DNA from: Symsagittifera roscoffensis
Taxonomy: Eukaryota > Xenacoelomorpha > Acoela > Convolutidae
DNA: 64,000 nucleotides
Direction: 5' to 3'
Assembly (NCBI RefSeq): GCF_963678635.1
Contig: NC_087062.1
Span: 23,228,370-23,292,369, forward strand
A model generated the notes under the pieces. That model had not been told where the DNA came from. It saw only the letters and a program-made list of their open reading frames with translations, and did not search any database. The stretch's first letter is position 1; each line of letters opens with the position of its first letter. Both the position numbers and the translations under genes were made by a program. Below, in pieces: positions 11,193 to 21,994 of this stretch.

Positions 11193-11455
11193 ATGGTCGA
11201 TCAATGTGACAAGCCCGTAAATTCAGGAAATTTTGTTTTTGATGAAGAAAATCATGGACGAAAATCTTGGAAATTGTTTGGACGTACTTATAATAGATCT
11301 CTTTTAGTTTTTTGTGCCAATTTTTTGTTATAGTTTCGATGCTAGTTTGTGCAATCGTTCGAATTATGTTATCCACAACATGTGAAGAAACAACAGTTTG
11401 GGTAGCTATCTTATCAAGTACAGTCGGTTATATTCTACCTTCTCCAAAGCTATGA
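11193..11455 (+). pseudogene. Small Polinton membrane protein, copy 2
   Basis: This is almost identical to 1088-1350, with the same single frameshift near 11,325 and the same overlap of its stop with the ATPase ATG at 11,452. The hydrophobic VWVAILSSTVGYILPSPKL segment is kept. The break is shared by both copies, so it happened before the block duplicated. Confidence 0.5.
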
Positions 11456-12172
11456 AAAAAATAATGTCTAGCAATGAACGAATTTGTATTTCCCTAGTTG
11501 GACCAAGTGGATCTGGAAAATCTCATCTGATTTTTGATTGGTTGAAAATTGCTACTTTTCAACCAGCACTCGACAAATTTTTTTTTATCAACATTATCAA
11601 CCTCTTTATAAACAAATGCAAAGAAAAAACCTTAAATTTATCCAAGGAGTAGATTTTGACTTGGTTGAAAATCTTCCCAAAAACGAAACTGAGTATTTGC
11701 TTATATTTAATGATTCTTGTGTAGAAATTTCAAACTCCAAACAATTTGTAAAAATTGCCACTGCTGGGAGACACAGGGGACTGAATTCAATATACATCAA
11801 ATACAATTTATTTCATCAAAGCAAATTAGAAGAGATGTAGATTTACAAAATACAAACATAGTCTTGTTCAAGTCGCCGAGGGATGTTTTACAAATCAATA
11901 CATTAAGTCGACAACTAGGTCTAGGATCTCAATTGAAAGAGTGGTATCAAGATGCAACATCTAATCCTTATGGTCATTTACTTATTGATTTAACCCCAAA
12001 AACAGTTGATTCACTTAAGTATTGCTCTATTAGTGGCTCAGTTTTAATTCCGTGTTTTAATTCCGTACTCAGCTTATCAATCACAAAGTACTCTTCCAAG
12101 AAAACGAAAATTGGAACAAAAGCAAGAAAAAAATTGTACCAAAAAGCTTTGATTCTGTTTACTGTGCTGTAA
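11452..12172 (+). pseudogene. Polinton packaging ATPase, copy 2 (more complete)
   Basis: This starts at the ATG at 11,452 with the same Walker A (GPSGSGKS). Frameshifts near 11,575 and 11,835 separate three parts. The last frame runs from 11,717 through VLFKSPRDVLQINTLSRQLG and HLLIDLTPKTVDSLKYCSIS to a stop at 12,172. Unlike copy 1 it keeps the C-terminal part. The final 40 codons before the stop probably belong to the next gene or to a shifted frame. It would not make a working packaging motor. Confidence 0.8.
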
Positions 12173-12180
12173 ATGCGAGG

Positions 12181-12447
12181 TTGAAAACGAGGAACAATAA
12201 GCACATTATTGATTTAATTTTGAATTCTTCTAGAATTAAACTCAGCCAGTCAGACGAAATTTTATTAGATAATCGAGATACAAAAGAATCTATTGTAGAC
12301 TTTATGTGTGCACTAAAGCGAAAAAATACCAATTTGCCAGATATTTACTTTACTATTTTGGAAGCAACTCAACTTCCTCCTAAACTTGTTATTAACAAGA
12401 ATGCCAAAGCAAAAGATAGAGGAACTTGGATCCCTTTCAAAATCTGA
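12181..12447 (+). pseudogene. Conserved Polinton protein of unknown function, C-terminal part
   Basis: A frame through SSRIKLSQSDEILLDNRDTK and CALKRKNTNLPDIYF ends with DRGTWIPFKI at a stop at 12,445-12,447. It sits between the packaging ATPase and the integrase, as an unnamed small gene does in related elements. The N-terminal part upstream of 12,181 is out of frame. No catalytic motif is visible. Confidence 0.4.
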
Positions 12448-12469
12448 AAAGGTAAGACTAAACAGATTG

Positions 12470-13344
12470 TATTCTAGGGGCAGAGCTGCGTAAGGTTCTA
12501 CTCAAAACTTGAGTAAAGCGAGTGGTTTATCAAAAAAGAAAGTAGAAAAGTTTTTACAAACCACGACATTGTATACAAAATTTTGTTCACCAATCAGGTG
12601 TTTCCGAAGACTTCAAGCTTTTTCTAAATAGATCAATGAAATTTGGTGTAAGGACTTGGCTTCGAAGCCAAGTTAGCTAGTCAAAACAATGGAGTCAAGT
12701 AATTATTAGTTGCTGTAGACATTTTTTCGAGATTTGTCAAGGTTCGAACAATGAAAACAAAAGATGCCAAAGACACTTTACAAGCTTTCAGAAAAATAGG
12801 TTAACGAAAAAACACTCCTGAAAAATTTTGGGTTAATAAAGGAACAGAATTTGGGGGAACTGTTAGAAAAATTTTGCGAGGAGAAAGACATTGAAGTTTA
12901 CTCAAAAATGAGTGAAACAAAAGCTGCATTTGCAGAGAGAGCAATTCAGTCTTTAAAACATATAATACATCGTTACATTAAAGATCATGGTGAAAAATTT
13001 GACCCCATAGTGCAGCAATTTGTTTCTAAATTGAACTGTCGCAAAAATCGATAAATTGGAAAATCTCCCAGAGATGTGAAAAACAGTGATTTTTTTTTAC
13101 AATATTGTATAACAAATCGTTCAAGAAATATACTAAACCAAAATTTAAAATTGGTGATAGAGTTAGAAATTCGAAAAATGATATTCCGTTCCGAAGAGGA
13201 TACAAGCCACAGTTTACAGATGAAATTTTTGAAATTACGGCAATATCTACAAAAAAACCTCCTACATACATCATCAAAGATCTCGAAAAAGAAGAAACTC
13301 TGGGAAAATTTCGTGAAAAAGAGCTGAGAAAATGTTCAGAATAA
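12470..13344 (+). pseudogene. Polinton retroviral-type integrase, broken
   Basis: Pieces in three frames line up as one integrase. An N-terminal part has ASGLSKKKVEKFL. The core has IWCKDLA (first Asp), then NNGVKYLLVAVDIFSRFV, then WVNKGTEF, where Asn stands in place of the second catalytic Asp. The segment SETKAAFAERAIQSLK carries the catalytic Glu. The C-terminal part, from 13,105, reads KPKFKIGDRVRNSKNDIPFR and PPTYIIKDL, an SH3-like DNA-binding tail. In-frame stops near 12,630, 12,660, 12,800 and 13,055 inactivate it. The loss of the second Asp would remove activity even in a repaired frame. Confidence 0.8.
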
Positions 13345-13387
13345 ATGTAAGTCATTTTTTGAATTGAATTTATAACGATCAGTTGTC

Positions 13388-14212
13388 ATGGATTCTTTTA
13401 CTATTGAGCTAGTTTCTATTGCTTCTTTTAATTGTTATCCGAATAATAGTCTTAGTTCCTTTACAAATTTTCTACCGGAACAAATACATCTAAAAATGAG
13501 AATGGGAGGTTGCTATTTCAGAAACATGCTAGCCTTCATTGTACCAAAACGTTACAGAGGGAAAGTTTACTTTCATTGATGGACGAGAAAGTCCTGAGGA
13601 AAAAAGAAAGATTCAACCGATGAATACTGAACCTGGATTGTATCCAAGTATTGTTGATATAGTTGTAGCCATGAAAGACAAAATTCGAAAACGTATAGGC
13701 GCACAAAATACGATTATAACGGAATTTGTGTATCTGTAGATGAGGTTACACAAAAAATTGCCATTCATTCACCTGAGGATCAATCAGTGTTTATAATTCA
13801 AAGTGCTGATTTGAGTCACATTTTTGGTTGTGATTTAGAACAAAATCAGACAAGTGTTATTTTGAAAGGAAAACGACCACATTATCCTCAGTATTCTTAC
13901 GACATTATAAGAATACATTCCCTAATGATTTTTAGTGATATTATAGATTATTTACTGCTTCTTTAACAAAAACTTTTTTACTGCGTTGTATTCTTTTCAT
14001 TTCCAAAGTAAAAAAGACATAATATCTACAGGACAGTACATGAATTATCAATTCTTTACAAATCTGCAATTTAGAAAATTATTTAAAAACTCTTTCCACA
14101 GCATTAAAAACAACTAAGGGATACTACAGCTGAGAAAAAAATTCCTTTTGTGTCCGTAGGAACTACACGAGTTGTTCTCTTGTTTCGCAAGATTTCGGAT
14201 AATCATTTTTGA
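13388..14212 (+). pseudogene. Minor-capsid/penton-like Polinton protein, broken
   Basis: The ATG at 13,388 opens with MDSFTIELVS and FTNFLPEQIHL. Frameshifts near 13,495, 13,590 and 13,725 lead through TEGKFTFIDGRESP, LEPGLYPS-type sequence (here TEPGLYPSIVDIV) and HIFGCDLEQN, ending with RISDNHF-type residues at TGA 14,210-14,212. A length of about 270 residues and a position downstream of the integrase suit the single jelly-roll minor capsid protein of Polintons. I did not model the fold, so the name is an inference from size, position and family resemblance. Confidence 0.5.
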
Positions 14213-14230
14213 TTTATATTTGATACGAAA

Positions 14231-14599
14231 TTGTTGCTCAAAGTTCAGCTAATTTTCCTATTTTTTGTGGACATGCAAGACAGCGTGGAAGAGGTTTTGG
14301 TGCTCTTGCACAAACTCTTGGGAGAACTGCAATTCCCTTTATTAAAAAAAAGTATAGTCCCAGCTGCAAAAAGAATCGGAGCAGATTTATTTGGAATTGC
14401 TGCTCCAGAGATTGGAGAAATTGTCAGTGGACGAAAAAAACTCAAAACATTTGCAAAACATGTTGAAACAAAAACAGTTCGAAAACAGTTGGGAGGTGGA
14501 AAAAAGAAATCCAAACGTAGAACAAGAAGAGCCATTTCTCGAAAAAGTAGTTCAAAAATCAGTCGCTCTCGCAAAGACATTTTTGACAAGATAAATTGA
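14231..14599 (+). pseudogene. Basic core-like Polinton protein, copy 1
   Basis: An N-terminal segment in one frame (GRGFGALAQTLGRTAIPFI) passes a run of A near 14,345 into a second frame. That frame reads VPAAKRIGADLFGIAAPEI and then a strongly basic tail (QLGGGKKKSKRRTRR, SRKSSSKISRSRKDIF), with a stop at 14,597-14,599. Small proteins with a hydrophobic middle and an Arg/Lys tail are typical adenovirus-like core or minor virion proteins, so DNA condensation or capsid cement is a plausible role. The frameshift in the A-run breaks this copy. Confidence 0.55.
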
Positions 14600-14639
14600 G
14601 TGTAAAGGGAATTTTATGAAGATTCAGATGTGTTCGTAG

Positions 14640-15075
14640 GAATTACACGAGTTGTTCTCTTGTTTCGCAAAATTTCGGATAATCGTTTTTGATTTATACT
14701 TCATACGAAATGTTGCTCAAAGTTCAGCTAATTTTCCTATTTTTTGTGGACATGCAAGACAGCGTGGAAGAGGTTTTGGTGCTCTTGCTCAAACTCTTGG
14801 GAGAACTGCAATTCCCTTTATTAAAAATATATATATATAGTCCCAGATGAAAAAAGAATCGGAGAAAATTTTTTGAAATTGCTGCTCCAGAGATTGGAAA
14901 AATTGTCAGCGGACGAAAAAAACTTGAAACATTTGCAAAAGATGTTGCAACAAAATTAGTTCGAAAACAGTTGGGGGTTGAAAAAAGAAATCCAAGCGTA
15001 GAACAAGAAGAGCCATTTCTCCAAAAAATAGTTCAAAAATCAGTCGCTCTTGCAAAGACATTTTTGACAAGATAA
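14640..15075 (+). pseudogene. Basic core-like Polinton protein, copy 2 (tandem duplicate)
   Basis: The sequence from about 14,640 repeats 14,160-14,600 in tandem, including the same hydrophobic and basic segments. An (AT)n insertion at 14,827-14,840 and further small indels break it. Copy 2 is more degraded than copy 1 and encodes no complete protein. Confidence 0.55.
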
Positions 15076-15143
15076 AATTGGTGTAAATCAAATTAGTCAT
15101 TTTCGGTACGGAGCTTTTACAATTTCTTCTTTGGAGATTTCGA

Positions 15144-15426
15144 TAAAATCCCAGTTTTGGAAACAATAATTTCTTCATACACACAAGAAGTATTTTTCAG
15201 TACTTCTCTAGATGAAAGCAGTATTGAGTTTGAATTTGAGACGGACCGTAATCTTTATTTGGATATGAGTGATACCCACCTCAGTTTAAAGCTTCAATTA
15301 TCCAAAGTAAGATTGTTTGGTGCGTTCAAAAAAGAAAAAGCAGAACATAAAGCAAAATTGGAGGAAGATTCAGATGAGGAATCACAAATTGTGTGTAAGT
15401 CATTATTCTTTCTTTTTTCATCCTAA
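15144..15426 (+). pseudogene. Polinton major capsid protein, N-terminal fragment
   Basis: The frame reads IEFEFETDRNLYLDMSDTHL and LSLKLQLSKVRLFGAFKKEK followed by an acidic EEDSDEES run. This resembles the N-terminus of the double jelly-roll major capsid protein of Polintons, which is normally about 600 residues long. Only about 85 residues are left. A GTAAGT at 15,395 followed by a pyrimidine tract and AG at 15,460 could be an intron, or these may be chance motifs at a deletion junction, because protease sequence starts immediately after. Confidence 0.5.
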
Positions 15427-15485
15427 AGTACACTATCAAGTTATCAGTTTCTTTTTTAGCTGTAAATCAGCCTACATTTGCAAAG

Positions 15486-15885
15486 ATGGATAATTGTTCA
15501 CTTTTGCAATTTATTGAAAAAAATCCAGAGCTCAGGTTCAAGTACATGGGATCATACCCTTCTGATACAGTACCTTCACTAATAAAAATACCCTTTTGCA
15601 ATTATTAACTCAGCCCCAAGCAATGATAGAGGAGAACAATGGATTATGATTGCCCGACTGGATAAAAGCTACTACTTTGCTGATTCTTTGGGAAAAAGGA
15701 GATCAACTTACGCCTTTTTGACAAAAAAGTATCGACCAATGGTTCCTCGAAAGCTACAAAAGATTGATAATTTATGTGGATTTTACGCAATTTATTCAGC
15801 ATTTCGTCTTTTTAAATTCTTCCAGAAGAATTTGAATAATGTTCATGATGTGCATGTTTTGAATTTTTTCAGTAATTTCATGTAA
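15486..15885 (+). pseudogene. Adenain-like cysteine protease of Polinton, catalytic His lost
   Basis: The ATG at 15,486 opens with MDNCSLLQFIEKNPELR and GSYPSDTVP. A frameshift near 15,580-15,600 enters FAIINSAPSNDRGEQWIMIA, then YYFADSLGK and NLCGFYAIYSAF, with a stop at 15,883-15,885. In this family the triad is His (H-W), Asp/Glu and Cys (C-G). Here the His position reads Gln (caa at 15,637-15,639), while Asp of FADS and Cys of LCGF are kept. The protease would mature capsid proteins. The frameshift and the missing His make it inactive. Confidence 0.75.
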
Positions 15886-15889
15886 AAAT

Positions 15890-18800
15890 CCTTTTTTTAA
15901 TTGTAAGTGTAATTTTTTGCAGTAATTTTACTATACAATGTAGTAAACTGTTTGATTATTTATGTAATTTAGCTCTTTAAATTCCTTAATTTTTTCATCA
16001 AAAGCATCTTAACAACTAACTTTTTGATGAAATAAGGAAAATGATGATGGAATATGGATGTTGTAGTCCCCCAATTGAAAGCATTAACGATAGAGTAGAT
16101 AATTTTCAGAAATTGTAACCAACTTCTAATAATTTCTAAAACTTTCTTAAAAGTTTACTCTGAGAAAGATAGAAAAATTAATATTTAAAATTATCTGACA
16201 CAAAAAACTATGATACTATATTTTTTCAGTGTAAACTTTTACCGTGGCAGAGCGATTGACAAATTTGAATGATAACTTTTTGAAGAATTTTTAAAGATTA
16301 AAGACAAAGTGATAAAAGAGAACTGAAATGAATCGTAGCAAGAAATATGACAGAATAATTAAACTAGCTGAGGTAAAAACAAGAACTAGATAAAAAACAT
16401 CTGATTGGTCGAAACTTAAAAACTTTTGCATATTTTTATTTAAGTCCCAAGGAAAAGTTCATGCAATTTTGATTCGATGTATTTCATTTTTTTATGAAAA
16501 GTTAGGATTTTAATCTCTCAAGAAAGTAGTTCACGCGTCATTAACTCTGTCATATGATTGTGGGATAATTATGTGAAAAAAGAAATATAAGTCAAAAAAT
16601 TAATAAGTATAATGAACCTGTCATCCGTTCTCCAGATAACCGGGGGAAGAAAACATTAAGTGGGATATAAAAGTAATCAACCGTGAGGAGCTGACAAGAT
16701 TCACGTGGAGCGGAATAACTAACGTGTCAAAGATAATCCCCTCTTGACAATTTTCCCCAGATAACCTGAGGGAATATAAATAAGATTAAATAAGAATTTA
16801 AAAGATTCTTTCGAGAAAAAAAATTTTCTGTGATGTATTAGTTTATGATCCCATACTCTAAATCGAAACTTAATTTTTGTCGAAACTTACCATCTGAAAC
16901 TTACCATCCAATTTTTTTTATCGATTTTTAATATAAAAATGTTTTTTCAAGATAAAAACGTACTTTTCTAAAATTTAACTTCTGAAACTTACCATACCGA
17001 TTTTTTTTAAGACAAGATAGCCGTTACATATCACAAATCGAAGAAGTTAGCTAAGAGACGCAAGTATCGACAAAATCGGGCTCAAAAAATTCGCGCACCA
17101 AAAATTTTTCTGAAACTTATCATCTTACCATCTGAAACCTTACCATCGTAATACAGTAGGAATCCTATTCCCTAATGAGTTCTTGAATCCCTACAATGAA
17201 TTTCTCATACATAGGGAAATCTATACACTATACATAAGAAACTCGGGCGACGAAAAAAACTTACCATCTGAAACCTGGTATATTAATACATTGGGAAACC
17301 TATTCCCTATCTTAATACATTGGGAAATCTAGAGCCTATGTTAATACATAGGGTGAAGACCGGATAGTCTATAGCCTATGTTAATACCTGGAGGTCTTCA
17401 TACCCCCCCCCCCCCGGCTGAATTCATCTAACATAAACTACTTCCCTTTCTTTTTTTGATTTTTTTTGAAATTGAATTTAAGAAAGTCTTTTTAAACTTT
17501 TGTTTTCATGTTAAAAGCTTCATTAAAAGGGGTCAGTGAGAACAGGTGAACAATTCCGTATAAACGTATTAAATGCAAAATGCCGTGTGCACAGCTTTTG
17601 CACAGTTTAATTTTGTAATTTTATGAAACTGAACCAAATTTTATCCATTTGTTGAATTGAACGAAATTTTTTTTCACTTTTTTGAAGTTTTTTTTCTTAT
17701 AACTTGACATGCATGGCTGCGTTTTCCAACATTGATACGATTTACAAAGATCTAGTCAGATCAACAAATAAAATGTTGTTTTCAAGCCGTTGTTTGGTTT
17801 TTTATTTAGAAGTCGTCAAAGAGGTGCCAACAAATCCACGTGTTTTGGTGTCAACTAATCCACTTAAAACAACACAAAAAAATCTAATTATGAGTTCAAT
17901 GTTGTCCTTTGAAATTTAGGACGTTTTATTAGTTTCCCTTGAAAATATACAAATTCAAAAACATAAAACTGCAGAAAAAGAACAACGAACTCAGGCTTTG
18001 GTAATTAATTAAATTGAATTACAATGGGCAGATAATTTTTGTATAAAACAAAATGTAGTCAGGACTTTTGAACATTCTTGAGTTCATTTTTGGATTGAAA
18101 AATCCATCAAACTCAAATATTTTTTTAGCTTTCCAATGAACTTTTGGGAGTTTAAAAAATTTTTTTTTTCTTTAAACTACACTTTTATTTGTGGGCATTC
18201 CAGCACAACTTTCGAAAACAGTCTTATTTGATTGAGCAACCCATCATTGCAAAAGCAACCACCTTTATTATTGCTCTCTGCAAACTGAAATGCAAAGTAA
18301 TCTAAGCGTGCTCTCTAGGAAAAACTTTGTCGCGTGTAGACTTAGAGCATATAACACAAGAGCTCAAAATGTTTCTGTGCTGTTTTTGAAAAATAAAACG
18401 TTAGTATGCAAAATGATCCTGTGCTTTATTTAAGCAAACTAAGCAACAAACAAGATGGAAATTAACAATAGCCTGTTTTCGGTAAAGTTTGTCAATTGTG
18501 AGTGTTTTTCAAAATTGTTCTATGACAGATAACCAATAGCTTATATTGAATTTCAAAATTTGTTCAAATATCGACACTGCGGGTTTCGATTAGTTTCATA
18601 AAACTTCTGGATGCAAAATATACTAGTTGCTTATGTAGAAACAGCTACATATTGCATCGAGAATATTTGTGAACAAATAGCGACATGTAGTGACGAGATG
18701 TACACAAAAATCGAGATGCAATATAGGCTCTTGCTTGTCTGGTATGAAACACATATTTGAGAAAACTTTCACGCTCACACGTGGTTTTTACTTTTTCATT

Positions 18801-20459
18801 TGATATGGCTGATTGTTCTAGGAAAGATAATGCACTAATGTTTCAATTTCCAATTTGAAAAAAAGTGCAATATGTACAACACTAGTGCAATATGACACGG
18901 AAACATTCTGAGCACGACTTTTTTTATTTACTACATAAATGCTTAAAAAACACTTGCATTGATTCTTGCTCCAACTTTGTTTACAGCTGATTGATTATTA
19001 TGCATGCCCTGTTACTGTCTTAAAAATTTCTAAAATCATACAATTAAGACATTTTGCCACTAGTTTGATTGCAAAATTAAAAATTTTGGAAAACTTTGTA
19101 AGCGCTGCATCAGTTCCTGAGTTTCTGAGTCATACGAAATAACGTCGTTTTGATGATCGAGAACACGTAATGTTTATAATGTTTCTCTGATAGGTGTCAG
19201 AGATTAGTCAAAGATTACGTAAGATCTTGTCAATTTTCAGAATTTTGCCCAAATTAGTCAGAATACCGCGACATCCTACTTTTTCTGCTTTAGTCACGAA
19301 ACTCAACGCAACTTTAGGTTTCACTCTCTATAATGCCATGTTTTCAAGAAAAAATTTTTACATCTTTGATTTTGAACTCGACTTAGTTTTTCACATAGAC
19401 TAAAACGAGATAATCAGAGGAACTTTTAAAAAATGGAATGATTTTGTTTCCCCTAATATTCAGTTTATTCCGGACCCTAAAAATAGTTACCTTTTTGTGC
19501 TATAAAAATCTGCTTTTTTGCTTTCGAGTGATCTCCTCAGCGAATAAGCGTAGTGAAACCCGTTCTAAAAATGTTCACTCTGAGTAAATCAGTTTTCTTG
19601 CTGAAAAAATTCAAACTACAGACGCACACATGTAAGTTCCCACTTTTTGACTTCAATAAACAACTGAACAAACTTTTTAAAAATGTTTTAGTAGCTTTTT
19701 CTGCAAGTATTAAACATGCAAGATTAAAAACTTGACACGGTGTAGAAAAAAATATTTGAAAGAAGCTAACCGGTTCAAACATTGAAATACCTTGCTTTGA
19801 AGCGTGAAATAGCCAGTAAATCATAACTAGTTTCAGAGGTGTCCTTCCTCTTGATTTACAAAAATTATAAGGCGAGTGATTAATTGGGCTCAAAATGTTT
19901 CTTTGGAAAGCCGATGAGCTTGAATTACACCTTAAGTGGCCAAAAAAGTACATGAAGGAGAATTGAAAATGTTACCTGGCACGGCATCGAAAGAAGCTCA
20001 AATCTAATTTGGCGACATATCATGTACACTAAACATTTTTGGGAGCTTATACTAGAAAAATGAACAAAAATCGCATGCAATATAATTGCTAAGAAGATGT
20101 CTGTGCATTTTTTTGGAAAGTAATTTTTTTAACGTTTTTGCTGGAATAGTTTTTGTTGGCTTTTTTGATGCTCAGCGCAAAAGTATTTAGAAACTTCGGC
20201 ATTTTTTTCACGTCGGACCCAGTAAATTTTTCAATTATTTTATCAGTCGTTTTTCATCATATTTTCCTTTATCAGCGTTTTTCCTTTATCAGCATAAGGT
20301 GCAAGCAAAACTCACCGGCTTCCAAAATAACTAATTTGAGCTCAATAAATCTCATCACTTATACTATTTGGAGGTTGTTCAAGAAAACCAATAAAAGTAG
20401 TTACGAGATACCGGCTAATTTTCGCCTGCGAAACAAAATTTCTCAGATTATGAATGACC
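15890..20459. other. Non-coding AT-rich stretch with short repeats
   Basis: I see no gene with support. Notable contents are recurring cttaccatctgaaac phrases between 16,880 and 17,280, a cluster of ttaatacattgggaaa-like phrases at 17,150-17,400, and a 14-base C run at 17,402-17,416. The open frames of 60-134 codons here show no domains, have A/T-driven composition and lack splice context. Confidence 0.4.
17140..17400. repeat. Degenerate short tandem repeats (ttaatacattggga type)
   Basis: Variants of ttaatacattgggaaatct with cctatt or cctatg follow one another four to five times at roughly 30-40 bp spacing, ending at the C homopolymer at about 17,403. Confidence 0.5.
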
Positions 20460-20665
20460 TACATTACGAGGCCAAACTGTTCATTTTGTGCATTGTAAGC
20501 GGATTTCGCGACAAGGACGCTCTTTTTGTTCTTCTTTTGTTCTTTCATTTTCTTTGATCGTTCCGACAAAATTTAAACATGTTTAAAGACTTGTCTCTGG
20601 AATCCAGGAACATACAGACACAAAATTGTGCTCCTATCCAGTGCACAGTTTGGCCTCGTAATGTA
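20460..20665. mobile_element. MITE-like element with perfect 21 bp terminal inverted repeats
   Basis: tacattacgaggccaaactg at 20,460 is matched by its exact inverse at 20,645-20,665. The outermost TA on each side could be a TA target duplication, leaving CATTACGAGG-type ends. The 160 bp interior has no coding signal. A related cattacgaggcg occurs near 35,805. Confidence 0.6.
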
Positions 20666-20935
20666 AGCCCATTCAAATACTTTTATCTCGCACATGTCCA
20701 AAAACGAATAATGTATCTAAAGTAACGGCAGATAAAACGACAAATCATTCTTTTCGAATTGAAACAAAAAGTTGCAACTTCTAAGTCCCGTGACTGCAGT
20801 TTTGCTGATTTTTTACAATAAGATTGACTTTTTCGGGGCTCATAATTTGCTGGTAAGTCCTTGAAACGCAATAAAGGTATTTTCATAGACTATATTTCTT
20901 ATCACTGGCTATCACCTCATGCAAAGCTTTGTCCA

Positions 20936-21652
20936 CTACCCGGGTCGAGATCCCACTCAAAAACCGCTCAAGATATGAGCGGTTTGAGCGGTTTTTTTCA
21001 GCAAGATTTGAGCGGTTTGAGCGGTTTGGGCGGTTTTTTGAAAAAACCGCTCAAACCGCTCAAACCTTGCTTAAAAAACCGCTCAAAAACCGCTCATTTG
21101 TTGCGGTGATTTTTGAACGGTTTTTCAAGCAAGATTTGAGCGGTTTTTGAGCGGTTTTTGAGCGGTCTTATAAAGAAAACCGATTAAAACCAATAAAAAA
21201 GGCCTGGAAAGGTAATGTGACCCCGGGTTGAAATCCATAAACCGAAAATGCTTTTTTTAAATTTCCCCAAACCGAAAAAGCTTATCATACAATTGCCTGC
21301 ATCAAACGTATGGAAAAATGCTAATCATACAATTTTCATACAATTTCAAAAAACAATTGAAAAAAAATTCAACCTAGTTTCTCCGGCTATTTGAACAAAT
21401 ACAACAGTCTGGTGATGAAAAATAACTACATTTATTTTTTTTTGAAAAAAAAAATGGTTATCATACAATTTCCATAAACCGTTCAAAACTTGCGCGGTTT
21501 TTGAGCGGTTTTTTTTAGATAAACCGTTCAAAAACCGCTCAAACCGCTCATTTTGAAGCAAGATTTTGAGCGTAATTGTCTAAAAAAACCGCTCAAACCG
21601 CTCAAATCTTGCTTCAAATTAGGTGAAAAATCTCGACTCGGGTAGTGTAGCT
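20936..21652. mobile_element. Foldback/MITE-like element rich in gagcggtttt repeats
   Basis: Both ends carry an inverted cactacccgggtcgagat-like sequence (left at about 20,936, right at about 21,630-21,652). Inside, the 10-mer gagcggtttt and its complement occur more than 20 times in both orientations, so the ends can fold into long hairpins. No coding capacity is apparent. Confidence 0.65.
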
Positions 21653-21896
21653 AGCTGATTTCTTCTCTTCTTAATCAAAACTAGTATAATCTTACCACTT
21701 TCAGACAAACATTTCACTGAAAAGGTTTTAGAAAGCTTTCTTATGCATGATTTCACGACTTTGTCATATTTTTGCAGAAAAAGAATTGGAATCAAAACTT
21801 TATGATGCGCTCTCCTTGTCGCCTGTGTTGTTCTTAGTTTTGATTAATTTTACGGGAGAAAAAGAATTAACCAGCGTTGCTAGAAAACTGCTCAAC

Positions 21897-21994
21897 ATGT
21901 CCAGGCGAAGAAGCAAGCGTTCCTACACAAATAATCAACCCAGTGAAAAAACACGACTGATAGGGCAACCAGACCAACGATCGAACGAGGGAAC
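21897..21994 (+). CDS. DCST-like gene, first coding exon
   Basis: The ATG at 21,897 starts a short polar, basic N-terminus (MSRRRSKRSYTNN), and the exon ends at GGAAC|GTGAGT in phase 2. The frame is open upstream to another ATG at 21,747, with an AG at 21,778 preceded by tatttttgcag. A longer N-terminus or a separate upstream exon is therefore possible. I chose 21,897 because the family usually has a short cytoplasmic N-terminus. Confidence 0.55.

Larger units (their letters stand above)
10098..12003 (+). repeat. Polinton block, copy 2 (matches 1-1911)
   Basis: This is the same-orientation duplicate of the window's first 1.9 kb. Long runs such as 11,130-11,330 match 1025-1228 with no visible change. 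It extends further downstream than copy 1 and so preserves the original gene order: unknown fragment, DIE-motif protein, membrane protein, ATPase, then integrase and capsid-like genes. Confidence 0.85.
1..15890. mobile_element. Degenerate, rearranged Polinton/Maverick element(s)
   Basis: This stretch carries the hallmark Polinton gene set: protein-primed DNA polymerase B, packaging ATPase with Walker A GPSGSGKS, retroviral-type integrase, adenain-like protease and capsid-type proteins. Gene order and strand are scrambled. A polymerase fragment lies inverted against a truncated ATPase at 1912. A block of at least 1.9 kb at the window start recurs at about 10.1 to 12.0 kb. A tandem array fills 7.2 to 10.4 kb. 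Almost every frame has shifts or stops. I found no terminal inverted repeats, so the ends are unknown and the left end may lie outside the window. The identification rests on several independent protein families; the boundaries are approximate. Confidence 0.88.

Noticed and set aside
1-15890. Functional, complete Polinton
   Set aside because: No inverted termini were found, all main genes carry frameshifts or stops, the polymerase lacks its catalytic C-terminus and the protease lacks its His.
20153-20557. 134-codon plus-strand frame
   Set aside because: It overlaps the MITE at 20,460, has A/T-driven composition and shows no family resemblance or splice context.
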